Assembly: GCF_014202075.1 (NCBI RefSeq)
Contig: NZ_JACHFZ010000001.1
Coordinates: 1-64,000 of the forward strand
DNA from: Brevundimonas basaltis
GTDB taxonomy: Bacteria; Pseudomonadota; Alphaproteobacteria; Caulobacterales; Caulobacteraceae
Direction of reading: 5' to 3'
Length of the DNA: 64,000 nt
Positions 8,717-18,432 of this stretch are shown here, one piece after another. The stretch's first letter is position 1, and each line of letters opens with the position of its first letter. The notes below the pieces were generated by a model. It was given only the letters and a program-made list of their open reading frames with translations. It searched no databases and was not told where the DNA came from. The translations under genes were made by a program, and so were the position numbers.

Positions 8717-9550
8717 ATGGCCTTGAAAACCTACAATCCGACGTCGCCGGGCCGCCGCGCCCTGGTGCTGATCGACCGCTCCGAGCTCCACAAGGGCCGT
8801 CCGGAGAAGTCGCTGACCGAAGGCCTGACCAAGTCGGGCGGACGCGGTCAGGGCGGTCGGATCGCCGTCCGCTTCCGCGGCGGCGGCGCCAAGACGCTGT
8901 ACCGCAAGATCGATTTCAAGCGCCGCAAGTTCGCCTCGGCGACCGTCGAGCGCCTTGAGTACGATCCGAACCGGACCGCCTTCATCGCCCTCATCACCTA
9001 TGAGGACGGCGAGAAGAACTACATCATCGCGCCGCAACGTCTGAAGGCCGGCGACACGGTGGTGGCCGGCGAGAAGGTCGACGTGAAGCCGGGCAACGCC
9101 ATGCCGCTGCGCTCGATGCCCGTGGGTACGATCATCCACAACATCGAGATGAAGCCGGGCAAGGGCGCCCAGCTGGCCCGTTCGGCCGGCGCCTACGCCC
9201 AGCTGGTCGGTCGCGATCAGGGCTACGCCCAGATCCGCCTCGGCTCGGGCGAACTGCGCATGGTTCTGGACGGCTGCATGGCCACGGTGGGCGCGGTGTC
9301 GAACCCCGACCACATGAACCAGAACCTCGGCAAGGCCGGCCGCGTCCGTCACATGGGCTGGCGTCCGCACGTTCGGGGCGTCGCCATGAACCCGATCGAC
9401 CACCCGCACGGTGGTGGTGAAGGCCGGACCTCTGGCGGTCGCACCCCGGTTACGCCGTGGGGCAAGGACACCAAGGGCACCCGGACCCGCAAGAACAAGG
9501 CTACGGACAAGTTCATCATCCGTACCCGCCACGTTAAGAAGGCTCGCTAA
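8717..9550 (+). CDS. rplB: 50S ribosomal protein L2
   Basis: A 277-aa protein needed for subunit association and peptidyl transferase activity. It starts '[17 protein letters not shown]' and keeps the C-terminal signature '[14 protein letters not shown]', including the His important for activity. Length is usual for bacteria (about 275). It sits in a tightly packed run, 4 bp after rplW and 2 bp before rpsS. Confidence 0.98.
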   Translation: MALKTYNPTSPGRRALVLIDRSELHKGRPEKSLTEGLTKSGGRGQGGRIAVRFRGGGAKTLYRKIDFKRRKFASATVERLEYDPNRTAFIALITYEDGEKNYIIAPQRLKAGDTVVAGEKVDVKPGNAMPLRSMPVGTIIHNIEMKPGKGAQLARSAGAYAQLVGRDQGYAQIRLGSGELRMVLDGCMATVGAVSNPDHMNQNLGKAGRVRHMGWRPHVRGVAMNPIDHPHGGGEGRTSGGRTPVTPWGKDTKGTRTRKNKATDKFIIRTRHVKKAR

Positions 9551-9552
9551 AG

Positions 9553-9831
9553 ATGGCCCGCTCCTCCTGGAAAGGCCCGTTTGTCGACGGGTATCTGCTC
9601 AAGAAGGCCGACGCCGTCTCGACGTCGGGCCGCAAGGACGTGATCAAGACGTGGTCGCGCCGCTCCACCATCCTGCCGCAGTTCGTCGGCCTGACGTTCG
9701 GCGTCCACAACGGCCAGAAGCACGTGCCGGTGTCGGTCTCCGAAGAAATGGTCGGCATGAAGCTCGGCGAGTTCGCCCCGACCCGGTCGTTCCCCGGGCA
9801 CGCGGCGGACAAGAAGGCCAAAAGGAAATAA
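9553..9831 (+). CDS. rpsS: 30S ribosomal protein S19
   Basis: A 92-aa head protein that contacts tRNA and S13. It starts '[18 protein letters not shown]' and carries '[23 protein letters not shown]', matching the family. Only 2 bp separate it from rplB and 3 bp from rplV. Confidence 0.98.
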   Translation: MARSSWKGPFVDGYLLKKADAVSTSGRKDVIKTWSRRSTILPQFVGLTFGVHNGQKHVPVSVSEEMVGMKLGEFAPTRSFPGHAADKKAKRK

Positions 9832-9834
9832 CTG

Positions 9835-10215
9835 ATGGCCCAGACCAAAAACCCCCGTCGGGTCGCCCCGACCGAAGCCCGCGCCAAGCTGGTGAATGTC
9901 CGGATCAGCCCCCAGAAGCTGAACCTGGTCGCCCAGTCGATCCGCGGCCTGCCGGTGCAGAAGGCGCTGAACGAGCTGGAATTCAGCCGCAAGCGCATCG
10001 CCACCGACGTTCGCAAGGTCCTGTATTCGGCCGTTTCCAACGCCGAGAACAACCACAACCTCGACATCGACAATCTCGTCGTCGCCGAGGCCTTCGTGGG
10101 CAAGAACCTGGTGATGAAGCGTTTCGCGAGCCGCGCTCGTGGCCGCTCGTCGCGCATCCTGAAACCTTTCGCGGAGATCACCATCGTGGTCCGAGAAGCC
10201 GGTGAGGCCGCCTGA
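9835..10215 (+). CDS. rplV: 50S ribosomal protein L22
   Basis: A 126-aa protein whose beta-hairpin lines the exit tunnel near the macrolide site. '[18 protein letters not shown]' and '[16 protein letters not shown]' are family signatures, and the hairpin contains the conserved 'RARGRSSRI'. Its stop overlaps the rpsC start by one base (TGATG). Confidence 0.97.
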   Translation: MAQTKNPRRVAPTEARAKLVNVRISPQKLNLVAQSIRGLPVQKALNELEFSRKRIATDVRKVLYSAVSNAENNHNLDIDNLVVAEAFVGKNLVMKRFASRARGRSSRILKPFAEITIVVREAGEAA

Positions 10216-10967
10216 TGGGTCAGAAAGTAAATCCGATCGGTCTGCGCCTTGGCGTCAACCGCACGTGGGACAGCCGCTGGTTCGCCGGCGGCGCCGACTA
10301 CGCCAAGCTGCTGCACCAGGACCTGAAGCTGCGCACGTGGCTGAAGGAACGCCTCAACGCCGCCGGCGTGTCGCGCATCATCATCGAGCGTCCGCACAAG
10401 AAGTGCCGCGTGACGATCTACGCCGCCCGTCCGGGTGTCGTGATCGGCAAGAAGGGCGCCGACATCGAGAAACTGCGCAAGGACATCGCGGCCCAGACCG
10501 AGGGCGAGGTTCACCTGAACATCGTCGAGGTCCGCAAGCCCGAAACCGACGCCCAGCTGATCGCCGAGAACATCGCGCAGCAGCTCGAGCGCCGTATCGC
10601 CTTCCGCCGCGCCATGAAGCGCGCGATGCAGTCCGCCATGCGCCTCGGCGCCAAGGGCGTCCGCATCAACGTTTCGGGCCGCCTCGGCGGCGCCGAGATC
10701 GCGCGGATGGAATGGTACCGCGAAGGCCGCGTGCCGCTGCACACCCTGCGCGCCGACATCGACTACGGCTTCATCCAGGCCAAGACGACCTACGGCATCA
10801 TTGGTGTGAAGGTGTGGGTCTTCAAGGGCGAGGTCTTGGAGCACGACCCGATGGCGCAGGACAAGCGCTGGGCCCAGGAAGCTGCTGGCCCGTCTTCCAA
10901 CGAAGGCCGTGAACGTGGCCCCCGCGGTGATCGCGGTCCGCGTCGCGACCGGGGACGTGAGAACTAG
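10215..10967 (+). CDS. rpsC: 30S ribosomal protein S3
   Basis: A 250-aa protein at the mRNA entry site. It starts '[22 protein letters not shown]' and contains a KH domain with '[13 protein letters not shown]'. The C-terminal tail of about 25 residues is Arg/Gly/Asp-rich ('[17 protein letters not shown]'), longer than in E. coli and probably flexible. rplP follows after 3 bp. Confidence 0.98.
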   Translation: MGQKVNPIGLRLGVNRTWDSRWFAGGADYAKLLHQDLKLRTWLKERLNAAGVSRIIIERPHKKCRVTIYAARPGVVIGKKGADIEKLRKDIAAQTEGEVHLNIVEVRKPETDAQLIAENIAQQLERRIAFRRAMKRAMQSAMRLGAKGVRINVSGRLGGAEIARMEWYREGRVPLHTLRADIDYGFIQAKTTYGIIGVKVWVFKGEVLEHDPMAQDKRWAQEAAGPSSNEGRERGPRGDRGPRRDRGREN

Positions 10968-10970
10968 GTC

Positions 10971-11411
10971 ATGCTGCAACCCAAAAAGACCAAGTACCGC
11001 AAGGCCTTCAAGGGCCGGATCCATGGCTCCGCCAAGGGCGGCTTCTCGCTCAACTTCGGCTCCTACGGGCTGAAGACGGTCGAGCCGGAACGCATCACGG
11101 CGCGTCAGATCGAGGCGGCCCGCCGCGCGATCACCCGCCAGATGAAGCGTCAGGGCCGCGTCTGGATCCGCGTCTTCCCGGACCTGCCCGTCACGGGCAA
11201 GCCGGCCGAAGTCCGCATGGGCAAGGGCAAGGGCGCCGTGGACCATTGGGCCGCGCGCTGCCACCCGGGCCGTATCCTGTTTGAAATCGACGGCGTGCCG
11301 GACGACATCGCCCGCGAGGCGCTGCGCCTCGGCGCCGCCAAGCTGCCCGTGCGCACCAAGGTGGTCACCCGCCTCGACGCCGGCGTCGCCCATACGGAGG
11401 CTGCTGCCTGA
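10971..11411 (+). CDS. rplP: 50S ribosomal protein L16
   Basis: A 146-aa protein at the A-site and central protuberance. '[19 protein letters not shown]' and '[14 protein letters not shown]' are diagnostic. The MGKGKG segment carries the region hydroxylated on Arg by oxygenases in some bacteria; whether that occurs here is unknown. It overlaps rpmC by one base. Confidence 0.98.
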   Translation: MLQPKKTKYRKAFKGRIHGSAKGGFSLNFGSYGLKTVEPERITARQIEAARRAITRQMKRQGRVWIRVFPDLPVTGKPAEVRMGKGKGAVDHWAARCHPGRILFEIDGVPDDIAREALRLGAAKLPVRTKVVTRLDAGVAHTEAAA

Positions 11412-11608
11412 TGACCAAGATCGCCGATCTCCGGTCGCAAACCGCCGACCAGCTGTCCGACGAGCTGCTCAAGCTCAAGAAGGAACAGTTCAACCTGCGC
11501 TTCCAGGCCGCCACCGGCCAGATGGAAAAGACCCACCGGGTCTCGGAAGTGCGCAAGGACATCGCCCGCATCTCGACGCTTCTGCGCGAGAAGCGTGTGA
11601 ACGCGTAG
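11411..11608 (+). CDS. rpmC: 50S ribosomal protein L29
   Basis: A 65-aa two-helix protein near the tunnel exit. '[18 protein letters not shown]' and '[16 protein letters not shown]' match the family and the length is standard. It is coupled to rplP by overlap and followed 10 bp later by rpsQ. Confidence 0.96.
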   Translation: MTKIADLRSQTADQLSDELLKLKKEQFNLRFQAATGQMEKTHRVSEVRKDIARISTLLREKRVNA

Positions 11609-11618
11609 GGAAACGAAG

Positions 11619-11861
11619 ATGCCGAAACGAATTCTCGAAGGCGTGGTCGTCTCCGACAAGGGCGACAAGACCGTCGTGGTGAAGGTGGAGCGCACGCTGC
11701 TTCACCCCGTCCTCAAAAAGACCGTCCGTCTGTCCAAGAAGTACCACGCTCACGACGAAGCGAACGCCCTCAAGGTCGGTGACCTGGCCCGCATCGTCGA
11801 GTGCGCCCCGAAGTCCAAGCTGAAGCGTTGGGAAGTCCTTTCCACCGCCTCGGCCTCGTAA
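11619..11861 (+). CDS. rpsQ: 30S ribosomal protein S17
   Basis: An 80-aa OB-fold primary 16S binder. '[28 protein letters not shown]' is spread over the N-terminal half, and the family motif '[15 protein letters not shown]' follows. Normal length. It is the last gene of the S10 part before the spc part begins at rplN, 19 bp on. Confidence 0.96.
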   Translation: MPKRILEGVVVSDKGDKTVVVKVERTLLHPVLKKTVRLSKKYHAHDEANALKVGDLARIVECAPKSKLKRWEVLSTASAS

Positions 11862-11880
11862 CTCAGAAGGATCGGATCCC

Positions 11881-12249
11881 ATGATCCAGATGCAAACTAA
11901 CCTGGAGGTGGCCGACAATTCGGGCGCTCGCCGGGTCATGTGCATCAAGGTGTTGGGCGGCTCCAAGCGCCGCTACGCCTCGGTGGGCGACACGATCGTC
12001 GCTTCCGTCAAGGAAGCCATTCCCCGCGGCCGCGTGAAGAAGGGCGACGTCGTGCGCGCCATCGTCGTGCGCACCGCCAAGGACATCATGCGCAAGGACG
12101 GCTCGGTCATTCGCTTCGACAAGTCGGCCGCTGTCATCGTCAACAAGCAGAACGAGCCCGTCGGCACGCGGATCTTCGGCCCGGTTCCCCGCGAACTGCG
12201 CGCCAAGAACCACATGAAGATCATCTCGCTGGCTCCGGAGGTCCTGTAG
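11881..12249 (+). CDS. rplN: 50S ribosomal protein L14
   Basis: A 122-aa protein at the subunit interface, with the usual start '[19 protein letters not shown]' and end '[10 protein letters not shown]'. AAGGATCGG precedes the ATG. It is the first gene of the spc part, and no separate promoter is obvious in the 19-bp gap. Confidence 0.98.
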   Translation: MIQMQTNLEVADNSGARRVMCIKVLGGSKRRYASVGDTIVASVKEAIPRGRVKKGDVVRAIVVRTAKDIMRKDGSVIRFDKSAAVIVNKQNEPVGTRIFGPVPRELRAKNHMKIISLAPEVL

Positions 12250-12251
12250 TC

Positions 12252-12560
12252 ATGGCCGCCAAGATCAAAACGGGCGACAACGTCGTCGTCCTGACCGGCA
12301 AGGACAAGGGCCGGACCGGCAAGGTCACCAGGGTTCTGCCGACCGAAAACCGCGTCGTCGTGCAAGGCATCAACATGGTTCAGCGCCACACGCGCCCGAC
12401 CCAGGCTGATCCGCAGGGCGGCATCAAGAACAAGGAAGCGTCGCTTCACCTGTCGAACGTCGCGATCGCCGACGCCAACGGCAAGGCCACCCGCGTCGGC
12501 TTCCGCGTGGACGGTGACAAGAAGGTTCGCTTCGCCAAGACGACGGGAGACGTCATCTGA
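12252..12560 (+). CDS. rplX: 50S ribosomal protein L24
   Basis: A 102-aa KOW-domain assembly initiator. The ATG at 12252, 2 bp after the rplN stop, gives '[20 protein letters not shown]', the standard L24 N-terminus with its KOW motif. An open frame continues upstream through rplN in another frame, but that extension is a shadow. The stop overlaps the rplE start by one base. Confidence 0.96.
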   Translation: MAAKIKTGDNVVVLTGKDKGRTGKVTRVLPTENRVVVQGINMVQRHTRPTQADPQGGIKNKEASLHLSNVAIADANGKATRVGFRVDGDKKVRFAKTTGDVI

Positions 12561-13117
12561 TGGCCGACACCAAGTACACGCCTCGTCTGAAGGACGAGTA
12601 CCAGGCCCGCATCCGCAAGGCGATGACCGAGAAGTTCGGCTACACCAACCCGATGCAGGTGCCCAAGCTGGATAAGATCGTCCTCAACATGGGCATCGGC
12701 GAAGCCGTGGCTGACTCCAAGAAGGCCACCGCGGCCCTCAAGGATCTGGCTGCCATCGCCGGCCAGAAGCCCGTGCCGACCAAGGCCCGCAACTCCATCG
12801 CCGGCTTCAAGCTGCGCGAGGGCATGGTCATCGGCGGCAAGGTCACCCTGCGCGGCGACCAGATGTATGAGTTCCTCGACCGGTTCATCACCATCGCGCT
12901 GCCGCGGGTGAAGGACTTCCGGGGCCTCAAGGGCACCAGCTTCGATGGTCGCGGCAACTACGCCACCGGTCTGAAGGAGCACATCGTGTTCCCCGAGATC
13001 AACTACGACCAGATCGACCAGATGTGGGGCATGGACATCATCGTCTGCACCACGGCCAAGACCGATGAGGAAGCCAAGGCTCTCCTCACCGAGTTCAAGT
13101 TCCCGTTCGTGAACTGA
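12560..13117 (+). CDS. rplE: 50S ribosomal protein L5
   Basis: A 185-aa 5S rRNA-binding protein of the central protuberance. '[20 protein letters not shown]' and '[20 protein letters not shown]' are diagnostic. Length is slightly above E. coli (179). It starts by overlapping rplX and is followed 20 bp later by rpsN. Confidence 0.98.
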   Translation: MADTKYTPRLKDEYQARIRKAMTEKFGYTNPMQVPKLDKIVLNMGIGEAVADSKKATAALKDLAAIAGQKPVPTKARNSIAGFKLREGMVIGGKVTLRGDQMYEFLDRFITIALPRVKDFRGLKGTSFDGRGNYATGLKEHIVFPEINYDQIDQMWGMDIIVCTTAKTDEEAKALLTEFKFPFVN

Positions 13118-13137
13118 GCGGGAAGGGATAGAGCACA

Positions 13138-13443
13138 ATGGCTAAGAAGAGCGCCGTGAACCGCAACGAGATGGTGAAAGCCCTCGTCGCGAAATACGCC
13201 GACAAGCGGGCCGCCCTGAAGGCGACCGCCAACGATGAATCCCTGCCGCTTGAGGAGCGCTTCGAAGCGCGCCTGAAGCTGGCTGAGCTGCCGCGCAACT
13301 CGGCCGCCAACCGGATTCGCAACCGCTGCGAGGTGACGGGCCGTCCGCGGGCCTATTACCGCAAGCTCAAGATGAGCCGTATCGCCCTGCGTGAACTCGG
13401 CAACCTGGGTCAGATCCCGGGTCTGACGAAGTCCAGCTGGTAA
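13138..13443 (+). CDS. rpsN: 30S ribosomal protein S14
   Basis: A 101-aa long-form S14. It lacks the four zinc-binding cysteines of the short form: the '[21 protein letters not shown]' region has a single Cys, as in the zinc-independent type. GGAAGGGATAG precedes the ATG. Zur-controlled paralogs exist in other species; none is seen in this window. Confidence 0.97.
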   Translation: MAKKSAVNRNEMVKALVAKYADKRAALKATANDESLPLEERFEARLKLAELPRNSAANRIRNRCEVTGRPRAYYRKLKMSRIALRELGNLGQIPGLTKSSW

Positions 13444-13457
13444 GGGGAGCGACAGAC

Positions 13458-13856
13458 ATGATGATCAACGATCCCCTGAGCGACATGATCGCCCGCATCC
13501 GGAACGCCGCCATGCGCAAGCGTTCCAAGGTGCTCACCCCGGCTTCCCGCCTGCGCCAGCGCGTCCTCGACGTGCTGCAGGACGAGGGCTACATCCGCGG
13601 CTATTCGCTGGTTCAGAACCCCGGTGAGTTCCCGCAGTTCGAGATCGAGCTGAAATACTTCGATGGCCAGCCGGTCATCGCCGAGATCGCTCGCGTGTCC
13701 AAGCCGGGCCGCCGCGTCTATTCGGCGATCAGCGACCTGAAGCCGATCAAGAACGGCCTCGGCATCTCGATCCTCTCCACGTCCAAGGGCGTCATGTCCG
13801 ACACCGCGGCCCGCGAGGCCAAGGTGGGCGGCGAAGTCCTCTGCAGGGTCTACTGA
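13458..13856 (+). CDS. rpsH: 30S ribosomal protein S8
   Basis: A 132-aa primary 16S binder; in E. coli it also represses the spc operon. '[14 protein letters not shown]' and the C-terminal '[20 protein letters not shown]' are typical. Two adjacent ATG codons (13458, 13461) are possible starts, with GGGGAGCGA upstream. rplF follows after 1 bp. Confidence 0.97.
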   Translation: MMINDPLSDMIARIRNAAMRKRSKVLTPASRLRQRVLDVLQDEGYIRGYSLVQNPGEFPQFEIELKYFDGQPVIAEIARVSKPGRRVYSAISDLKPIKNGLGISILSTSKGVMSDTAAREAKVGGEVLCRVY

Positions 13857-13857
13857 T

Positions 13858-14391
13858 ATGTCCCGTATCGGCAAGAAAACCATCGCGATCCCGAAGGGCG
13901 TGACGCTCACGCTCGACGGCCAGACCGTCTCGGTGAAGGGGCCCAAGGGCGAACGCACCTGGACCGTCGCGGAAGAGATCGAGGTCAAGCAGGACGGCGA
14001 CGAGCTGTCGCTGATCCCGCGCTCGGACACGCAGCGCGCTCGCGCCATGTGGGGTCTGTCGCGCACCTTGGTCGACAACATGGTCACCGGCGTCACCACC
14101 GGCTTCGAGAAGTCGCTGGACCTCGTCGGCGTCGGCTATCGCGCCGCCATGAAGGGCAACGCCCTGTCGCTGCAGCTCGGCTTCTCGCACGACGTCGACA
14201 TCCAGCCGCCGGCCGGCGTCACCTTCGCGGTGCCCAAGCAGACCGAAATCAAGATCTCCGGCGCTGACAAGCAGGCCGTCGGTCAGATCGCCGCCGTCAT
14301 CCGCAAGCTGCGTCCGCCGGAGCCCTACAAGGGCAAGGGCGTGCGCTATTCGGGCGAAAAGGTCCGGCGCAAGGAAGGCAAGAAGAAGTAA
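13858..14391 (+). CDS. rplF: 50S ribosomal protein L6
   Basis: A 177-aa two-domain protein near the factor-binding site. '[19 protein letters not shown]' and '[28 protein letters not shown]' mark the two ends. Length is as in E. coli. It lies 1 bp after rpsH and 3 bp before rplR. Confidence 0.98.
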   Translation: MSRIGKKTIAIPKGVTLTLDGQTVSVKGPKGERTWTVAEEIEVKQDGDELSLIPRSDTQRARAMWGLSRTLVDNMVTGVTTGFEKSLDLVGVGYRAAMKGNALSLQLGFSHDVDIQPPAGVTFAVPKQTEIKISGADKQAVGQIAAVIRKLRPPEPYKGKGVRYSGEKVRRKEGKKK

Positions 14392-14394
14392 GCC

Positions 14395-14757
14395 ATGGCC
14401 AGTACTCTCAAGCAAAACGCCAAGCGTCGCGCCGAGCGCACCCGCCGCCGCCTCAAGGCTGTGGCCAACGGCCGCCTGCGCCTGTCGGTCCATCGCTCGG
14501 ACAAGAACATCTCGGCTCAGATCATCGACGACGCCCAGGGCGTCACGGTGGCCGCCGCCTCTTCGCTGGAAGGCGAGAAGGGCAAGAAGCTGAAAGGTTC
14601 GGACACCGCAGCGGCTGCGGCCATCGGCAAGCTGATCGCCGAACGCGCTCTCGAGAAGGGCGTCAAGGACGTCGTCTTCGACCGCGGCGGTTACATCTAT
14701 CACGGACGGGTGAAGGCGCTGGCTGATGCCGCGCGTGAAGCCGGCCTGAACTTCTAA
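14395..14757 (+). CDS. rplR: 50S ribosomal protein L18
   Basis: A 120-aa 5S rRNA partner of L5. '[20 protein letters not shown]' and '[23 protein letters not shown]' are family signatures. It is followed 12 bp later by rpsE, whose ribosome-binding site (AGGGACG) overlaps its stop region. Confidence 0.97.
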   Translation: MASTLKQNAKRRAERTRRRLKAVANGRLRLSVHRSDKNISAQIIDDAQGVTVAAASSLEGEKGKKLKGSDTAAAAAIGKLIAERALEKGVKDVVFDRGGYIYHGRVKALADAAREAGLNF

Positions 14758-14769
14758 GGGACGCGACAG

Positions 14770-15378
14770 ATGGCGCATCAACCCCAACGTGGCGGCGGCG
14801 GCAACGACCGCAACCGTCGTGACAACCGCAACGCTCCCGCCGTCGACGGTCCGGATTCGGACATCGTCGAGAAGCTGGTGCACATCAACCGCGTCGCCGC
14901 CACCGTCAAAGGCGGCCGCCGGTTCTCGTTCGCGGCCCTGATGGTCGTCGGCGACGGCAAGGGCCGCGTCGGCTTCGGTCACGGCAAGGCGCGTGAAGTG
15001 CCGGAAGCGATCCGCAAGGCGACCGAAGAAGCCAAGAAGACCATGATCAAGGTTCCGCTGCGCGAGAACCGCACCCTGCACCACGACGGCTCGGGCCGTT
15101 GGGGCGCCGGCAAGATCATGATGCGCGCCGCTCCTCCGGGAACCGGCGTCATCGCGGGCGGTCCGATGCGCGCCGTGCTCGAAACCCTCGGCGTCCAGGA
15201 CGTCGTCGGCAAGTCGACCGGTTCGTCGAACCCCTACAACATGATCCGCGCCACCTTCGAAGCTCTGAAGGTCCAGTCGTCGCCCCGCATGGTGGCCTCG
15301 AAGCGCGGCAAGAAGGTCGCCGACCTGATGGGCCGCCGCAACGACGGCGCCTCGGCGCCTGAAGCCGTGGAGGGCTGA
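14770..15378 (+). CDS. rpsE: 30S ribosomal protein S5
   Basis: A 202-aa protein involved in accuracy and mRNA entry. After an N-terminal Gly/Asn/Arg-rich extension of about 25 residues absent from E. coli, the double-stranded RNA-binding domain starts near '[19 protein letters not shown]'. '[20 protein letters not shown]' and '[13 protein letters not shown]' are conserved. rpmD follows after 3 bp. Confidence 0.98.
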   Translation: MAHQPQRGGGGNDRNRRDNRNAPAVDGPDSDIVEKLVHINRVAATVKGGRRFSFAALMVVGDGKGRVGFGHGKAREVPEAIRKATEEAKKTMIKVPLRENRTLHHDGSGRWGAGKIMMRAAPPGTGVIAGGPMRAVLETLGVQDVVGKSTGSSNPYNMIRATFEALKVQSSPRMVASKRGKKVADLMGRRNDGASAPEAVEG

Positions 15379-15381
15379 TAG

Positions 15382-15579
15382 ATGGCCAAGACCGAATCCA
15401 AAGCCACCGTCACCGTTCGCCAGACCGGTTCGCCGATCCGCCGCAAGTCGGACCAGCGCGCCACCCTGGCCGGCCTGGGCCTGAACCGCATGGGTCGTGA
15501 ATCGACCCTCGAGGACACCCCCTCGGTCCGCGGCATGATCGCCAAGGTCGCCCACATGGTGGAAGTGGTCGAGAAGTAA
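15382..15579 (+). CDS. rpmD: 50S ribosomal protein L30
   Basis: A 65-aa protein. '[26 protein letters not shown]' and '[17 protein letters not shown]' fit the family and the size is normal. It ends a very compact run; the 141-bp gap to rplO is unusually long for this cluster and contains hairpins. Confidence 0.96.
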   Translation: MAKTESKATVTVRQTGSPIRRKSDQRATLAGLGLNRMGRESTLEDTPSVRGMIAKVAHMVEVVEK

Positions 15580-15586
15580 GCCGTTT

Positions 15587-15613
15587 CGCCCTCTCCCGGA
15601 TCGGGGGAGGGCG
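15587..15613 (+). other. Hairpin after rpmD
   Basis: A stem of about 11 bp (15587-15597 with 15603-15613, one G-T pair) starts 8 bp after the rpmD stop. It lacks a T-tract, so it may be an mRNA 3'-end stabiliser or processing site, not a terminator by itself. Confidence 0.4.
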
Positions 15614-15637
15614 TTCCGCTTCTTGCGAATACCGGAC

Positions 15638-15667
15638 GGGCCGCCTAGAAGCGGCCCTTCAATTTTT
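15638..15667 (+). terminator. Intrinsic-terminator-like hairpin inside the spc cluster
   Basis: The stem GGGCCGC/GCGGCCC (15638-15644 with 15651-15657), loop CTAGAA, is followed by TTCAATTTTT. A second small hairpin, CCGGT-TTCG-ACCGG (15680-15693), follows before rplO. The position between rpmD and rplO suggests attenuation or partial termination, not a complete stop, since no clear new promoter is seen before rplO. Confidence 0.6.
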
Positions 15668-15720
15668 CCAGAGCCGAGTCCGGTTTCGACCGGGCGCTAG
15701 CACCCGAAAGGATCAGGCAC

Positions 15721-16314
15721 ATGAAACTGAACGAAATCCGCGACAACGAAGGCGCTCACAAGAAGCGCATGCGTGTCGGCCGTGGCCCGGGTTCGGGCAA
15801 GGGCAAGACTGCCGGTCGCGGCGTCAAGGGTCAGAAGTCGCGTTCGGGCGTCGCCATCGGCGGCTTCGAAGGCGGCCAGATGCCGCTGTACATGCGGATG
15901 CCCAAGCGCGGCTTCAACAATCCGAACGCGCTCAAGCTGGCCGAGGTCAATCTGTGGCGTCTGCAGGAAGCCATCGACGCCAAGAAGCTGGACGCCAAGA
16001 AGGAAATCAACGGCGAGGCGCTGGTCGCCGCCGGCGTGATCCGTCGCGTCAAGGACGGCGTCCGTCTGCTGGGCACCGGCGAGATCAAGGGCAAGCTGAA
16101 CCTCGTCGTCTGGTCGGCCACCTCGGGCGCTCTGAAGGCCATCGAGGCCGCCGGCGGCACCGTTGAGCAGCAGCGGATCGAGGCCGAGGCCAAGGCCGCC
16201 GCGCGCGTCGAAAAGCGCAACGCCGCCAAGGGCAGGGCTCCGGCGCCCAAGGCGCCGCAGGGCGACGCCAACAAGGTCTCGGCCCGCGCCAAGCGGACCG
16301 CCGCCAAGAAATAA
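15721..16314 (+). CDS. rplO: 50S ribosomal protein L15
   Basis: A 197-aa assembly protein, longer than E. coli L15 (144). The extra length is an Ala/Lys/Arg-rich C-terminal tail of about 45 residues. The conserved core '[20 protein letters not shown]' followed by '[15 protein letters not shown]' is present. AAAGGATCAGG precedes the ATG. Confidence 0.97.
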   Translation: MKLNEIRDNEGAHKKRMRVGRGPGSGKGKTAGRGVKGQKSRSGVAIGGFEGGQMPLYMRMPKRGFNNPNALKLAEVNLWRLQEAIDAKKLDAKKEINGEALVAAGVIRRVKDGVRLLGTGEIKGKLNLVVWSATSGALKAIEAAGGTVEQQRIEAEAKAAARVEKRNAAKGRAPAPKAPQGDANKVSARAKRTAAKK

Positions 16315-16318
16315 GCTT

Positions 16319-16349
16319 GAAGGGCGCCCTCGCCACGGGGGCGCCCTTC
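16319..16349 (+). other. Strong hairpin between rplO and secY
   Basis: An 11-bp perfect stem (16319-16329 with 16339-16349) with a 9-nt loop begins 4 bp after the rplO stop. It has no T-tract. It may mark an mRNA processing or attenuation point separating ribosomal protein genes from secY. Confidence 0.45.
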
Positions 16350-16418
16350 ACCTATCTGGACGCAGGCGCCGGATTCCTGTCCGATGCGCCGCGTTCTGAC
16401 CAGTCGGGGTGACGACAT

Positions 16419-17804
16419 ATGGCTTCGGCCGCCGAACAACTCGCAGCCAATATGAACATGGGTTCGTTCGCCAAGGCGACCGAGCTCCACAAGCGTCTGC
16501 TGTTCACCCTGGGGGCCCTCGTGGTCTACCGCATCGGCACCTATGTGCCGATCCCCGGGCTGAACTCCGAGGCCTTCCTCCAGTTCTTCCAGAACCCTGA
16601 CGGTCAGCGCGGCATCCTGGACATGTTCAACATGTTCTCGGGCGGCGCCGTCGAGCGCATGGCGGTCTTCGCCCTCAACGTGATGCCCTATATCTCGGCG
16701 TCGATCATCGTCCAGCTGATGGGCGCGGTGTATCCGCCGTGGGAGAAGCTGAAGAAGGAAGGCGGCGAGAGCGGCCGCAAGCAGCTGAACCAGTACACCC
16801 GCTATCTGACGGTCGTGCTGGCCCTGTTCCAGTCGGCCGGCATCGCGCTGGGCCTGAACGCCACCCAGGGGTTGGTTGATCAGCCTGGCCTGTTCTTCAT
16901 CGTCTCCACGGTCACGACCCTGACCGGCGGCACCATGTTCCTGATGTGGCTGGGCGAGCAAGTGACGGCGCGGGGTATCGGCAACGGCATCTCGCTCATC
17001 ATCATGGCCGGCATCGTCGCCGTGCTTCCCGGCGCCATCGCGCGGATGTTCGGCATGGCCCAGCAGGGCGTGATGTCGCCCTTCGTTCTGCTGATGATCA
17101 CCGGCCTGGCCATCGGCGTGGTGGTGTTCATCGTCTTCATGGAACGGGCCCAGCGCCGGCTGCTGATCCAGTATCCGAAGCGCCAGGAAGGCAACCGCAT
17201 GGCCGGGGGCGAACGCTCGTTCCTGCCGCTGAAGCTCAACACCGCCGGCGTCATCCCCGCGATCTTCGCCTCCTCGCTGCTGATGCTGCCGACCACGGTG
17301 GCGACCATGACCGCGTCGGCCAACCTGCCGACCTGGCTCGACTGGCTGCCGCTCTTCACCGCCCAGATGCAGCACGGCCAGCCGATCTTCATGGTCTTCT
17401 ACGGCGCGCTGATCATCTTCTTCTGCTTCTTCTACACCTCGATCACGTTCAATCCGGAAGACACGGCCGAGAACCTGCGCAAGTACGGCGGCTTCCTGCC
17501 AGGCATCCGGCCGGGCAAGCGCACGGCCGAGTATCTGGACTATGTCCTGACCCGCCTGACCACAATCGGGGCCATCTACATCACCGCCGTCTGTCTGCTG
17601 CCCGAGTTTGTCGGGGCCCAGATCGGCGGGGGGCTGCTGTTCGGCGGCACCTCGATCCTGATCGTCGTCTCGGTGACCATGGACACGGTCGCCCAGATCC
17701 AGTCCCAGCTGCTCGCCCACCAGTACGAAGGCCTGATCAAGAAGGCCAAGCTGCGTGGACGGGGCGGTCGCGGCAAGGGCGTCACCGCGCCCGCGAGACG
17801 CTGA
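16419..17804 (+). CDS. secY: Preprotein translocase subunit SecY
   Basis: A 461-aa inner-membrane channel subunit that forms SecYEG for Sec-dependent export. Ten membrane segments are visible. Family motifs include 'YRIGTYVPIPGLN' in the first segment, 'QLMGAVYPPWEKLKKEGGESGRK', 'GIGNGISLIIMAGI' and the C-terminal 'PEDTAENLRKYGGFLPGIRPG'. Its place after rplO is the classical one. adk follows after 23 bp with its own strong ribosome-binding site. Confidence 0.98.
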   Translation: MASAAEQLAANMNMGSFAKATELHKRLLFTLGALVVYRIGTYVPIPGLNSEAFLQFFQNPDGQRGILDMFNMFSGGAVERMAVFALNVMPYISASIIVQLMGAVYPPWEKLKKEGGESGRKQLNQYTRYLTVVLALFQSAGIALGLNATQGLVDQPGLFFIVSTVTTLTGGTMFLMWLGEQVTARGIGNGISLIIMAGIVAVLPGAIARMFGMAQQGVMSPFVLLMITGLAIGVVVFIVFMERAQRRLLIQYPKRQEGNRMAGGERSFLPLKLNTAGVIPAIFASSLLMLPTTVATMTASANLPTWLDWLPLFTAQMQHGQPIFMVFYGALIIFFCFFYTSITFNPEDTAENLRKYGGFLPGIRPGKRTAEYLDYVLTRLTTIGAIYITAVCLLPEFVGAQIGGGLLFGGTSILIVVSVTMDTVAQIQSQLLAHQYEGLIKKAKLRGRGGRGKGVTAPARR

Positions 17805-17827
17805 AGCCGGGCCGGGGAGGGGCGGCG

Positions 17828-18391
17828 ATGAACCTGATCCTGTTCGGACCGCCGGCCGCGGGCAAGGGCACGCAGGCCAAGCGTCTCGTCGAGACGCGGG
17901 GCATGGTCCAGCTGTCAACCGGCGATATGCTCCGCGCCGCCATCGCCTCGGGCTCTGACCTCGGCCGGGAGTGCCAGGCGATCATGTCGCGCGGCGACCT
18001 CGTCTCCGACGCCATCGTCATCGCTCTGATCGAGGAGCGGCTGCCGGAGGCCGAGGCGGCAGGCGGCGCCATCTTCGATGGCTTCCCGCGCACTGTGGCC
18101 CAGGCCGAGGCCCTCGACGCCATGCTGGCCCGCAAGGGCGCCCGCATCGATCACGTCATCCGCCTCAAGGTCGACGACGAGGCCCTGCTGGAGCGCGTGG
18201 CCCGCCGCTACGCCGAGCAGGGTCGCCCGGACGACAATCCCGAGAGCTTCAAGGTCCGCCTGGTGGCCTACAACCGCAACACCGCGCCGCTGCTGCCCTA
18301 CTACGCCGACAAGGGCTTGCTGACCGAAATCGACGGCATGGGATCTGTTGACGCCGTCGCCTCCGCGATCGACGCCGCATTGGATAAGTGA
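17828..18391 (+). CDS. adk: Adenylate kinase (short form)
   Basis: A 187-aa enzyme interconverting ATP + AMP and 2 ADP in the cytoplasm. The P-loop 'GPPAAGKGT' (7-15), 'LSTGDMLRAAI' and 'FDGFPRTVAQAEAL' are intact. The LID region is short ('ARRYAEQGRPDDNPESF'), as in other alphaproteobacteria, without zinc-binding cysteines. GGGGAGGGG precedes the ATG at 17828. A CCGGAGC/GCTCCGG hairpin at 18393-18418 follows the stop. Confidence 0.97.
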   Translation: MNLILFGPPAAGKGTQAKRLVETRGMVQLSTGDMLRAAIASGSDLGRECQAIMSRGDLVSDAIVIALIEERLPEAEAAGGAIFDGFPRTVAQAEALDAMLARKGARIDHVIRLKVDDEALLERVARRYAEQGRPDDNPESFKVRLVAYNRNTAPLLPYYADKGLLTEIDGMGSVDAVASAIDAALDK

Positions 18392-18432
18392 ACCGGAGCT
18401 GAGCGCTTTCGGCTCCGGCGCGTTCATGCCGG

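Noticed and set aside
13792..15555. 587-codon minus-strand frame across rplF-rplR-rpsE-rpmD
   Set aside because: Shadow opposite highly conserved ribosomal protein genes.
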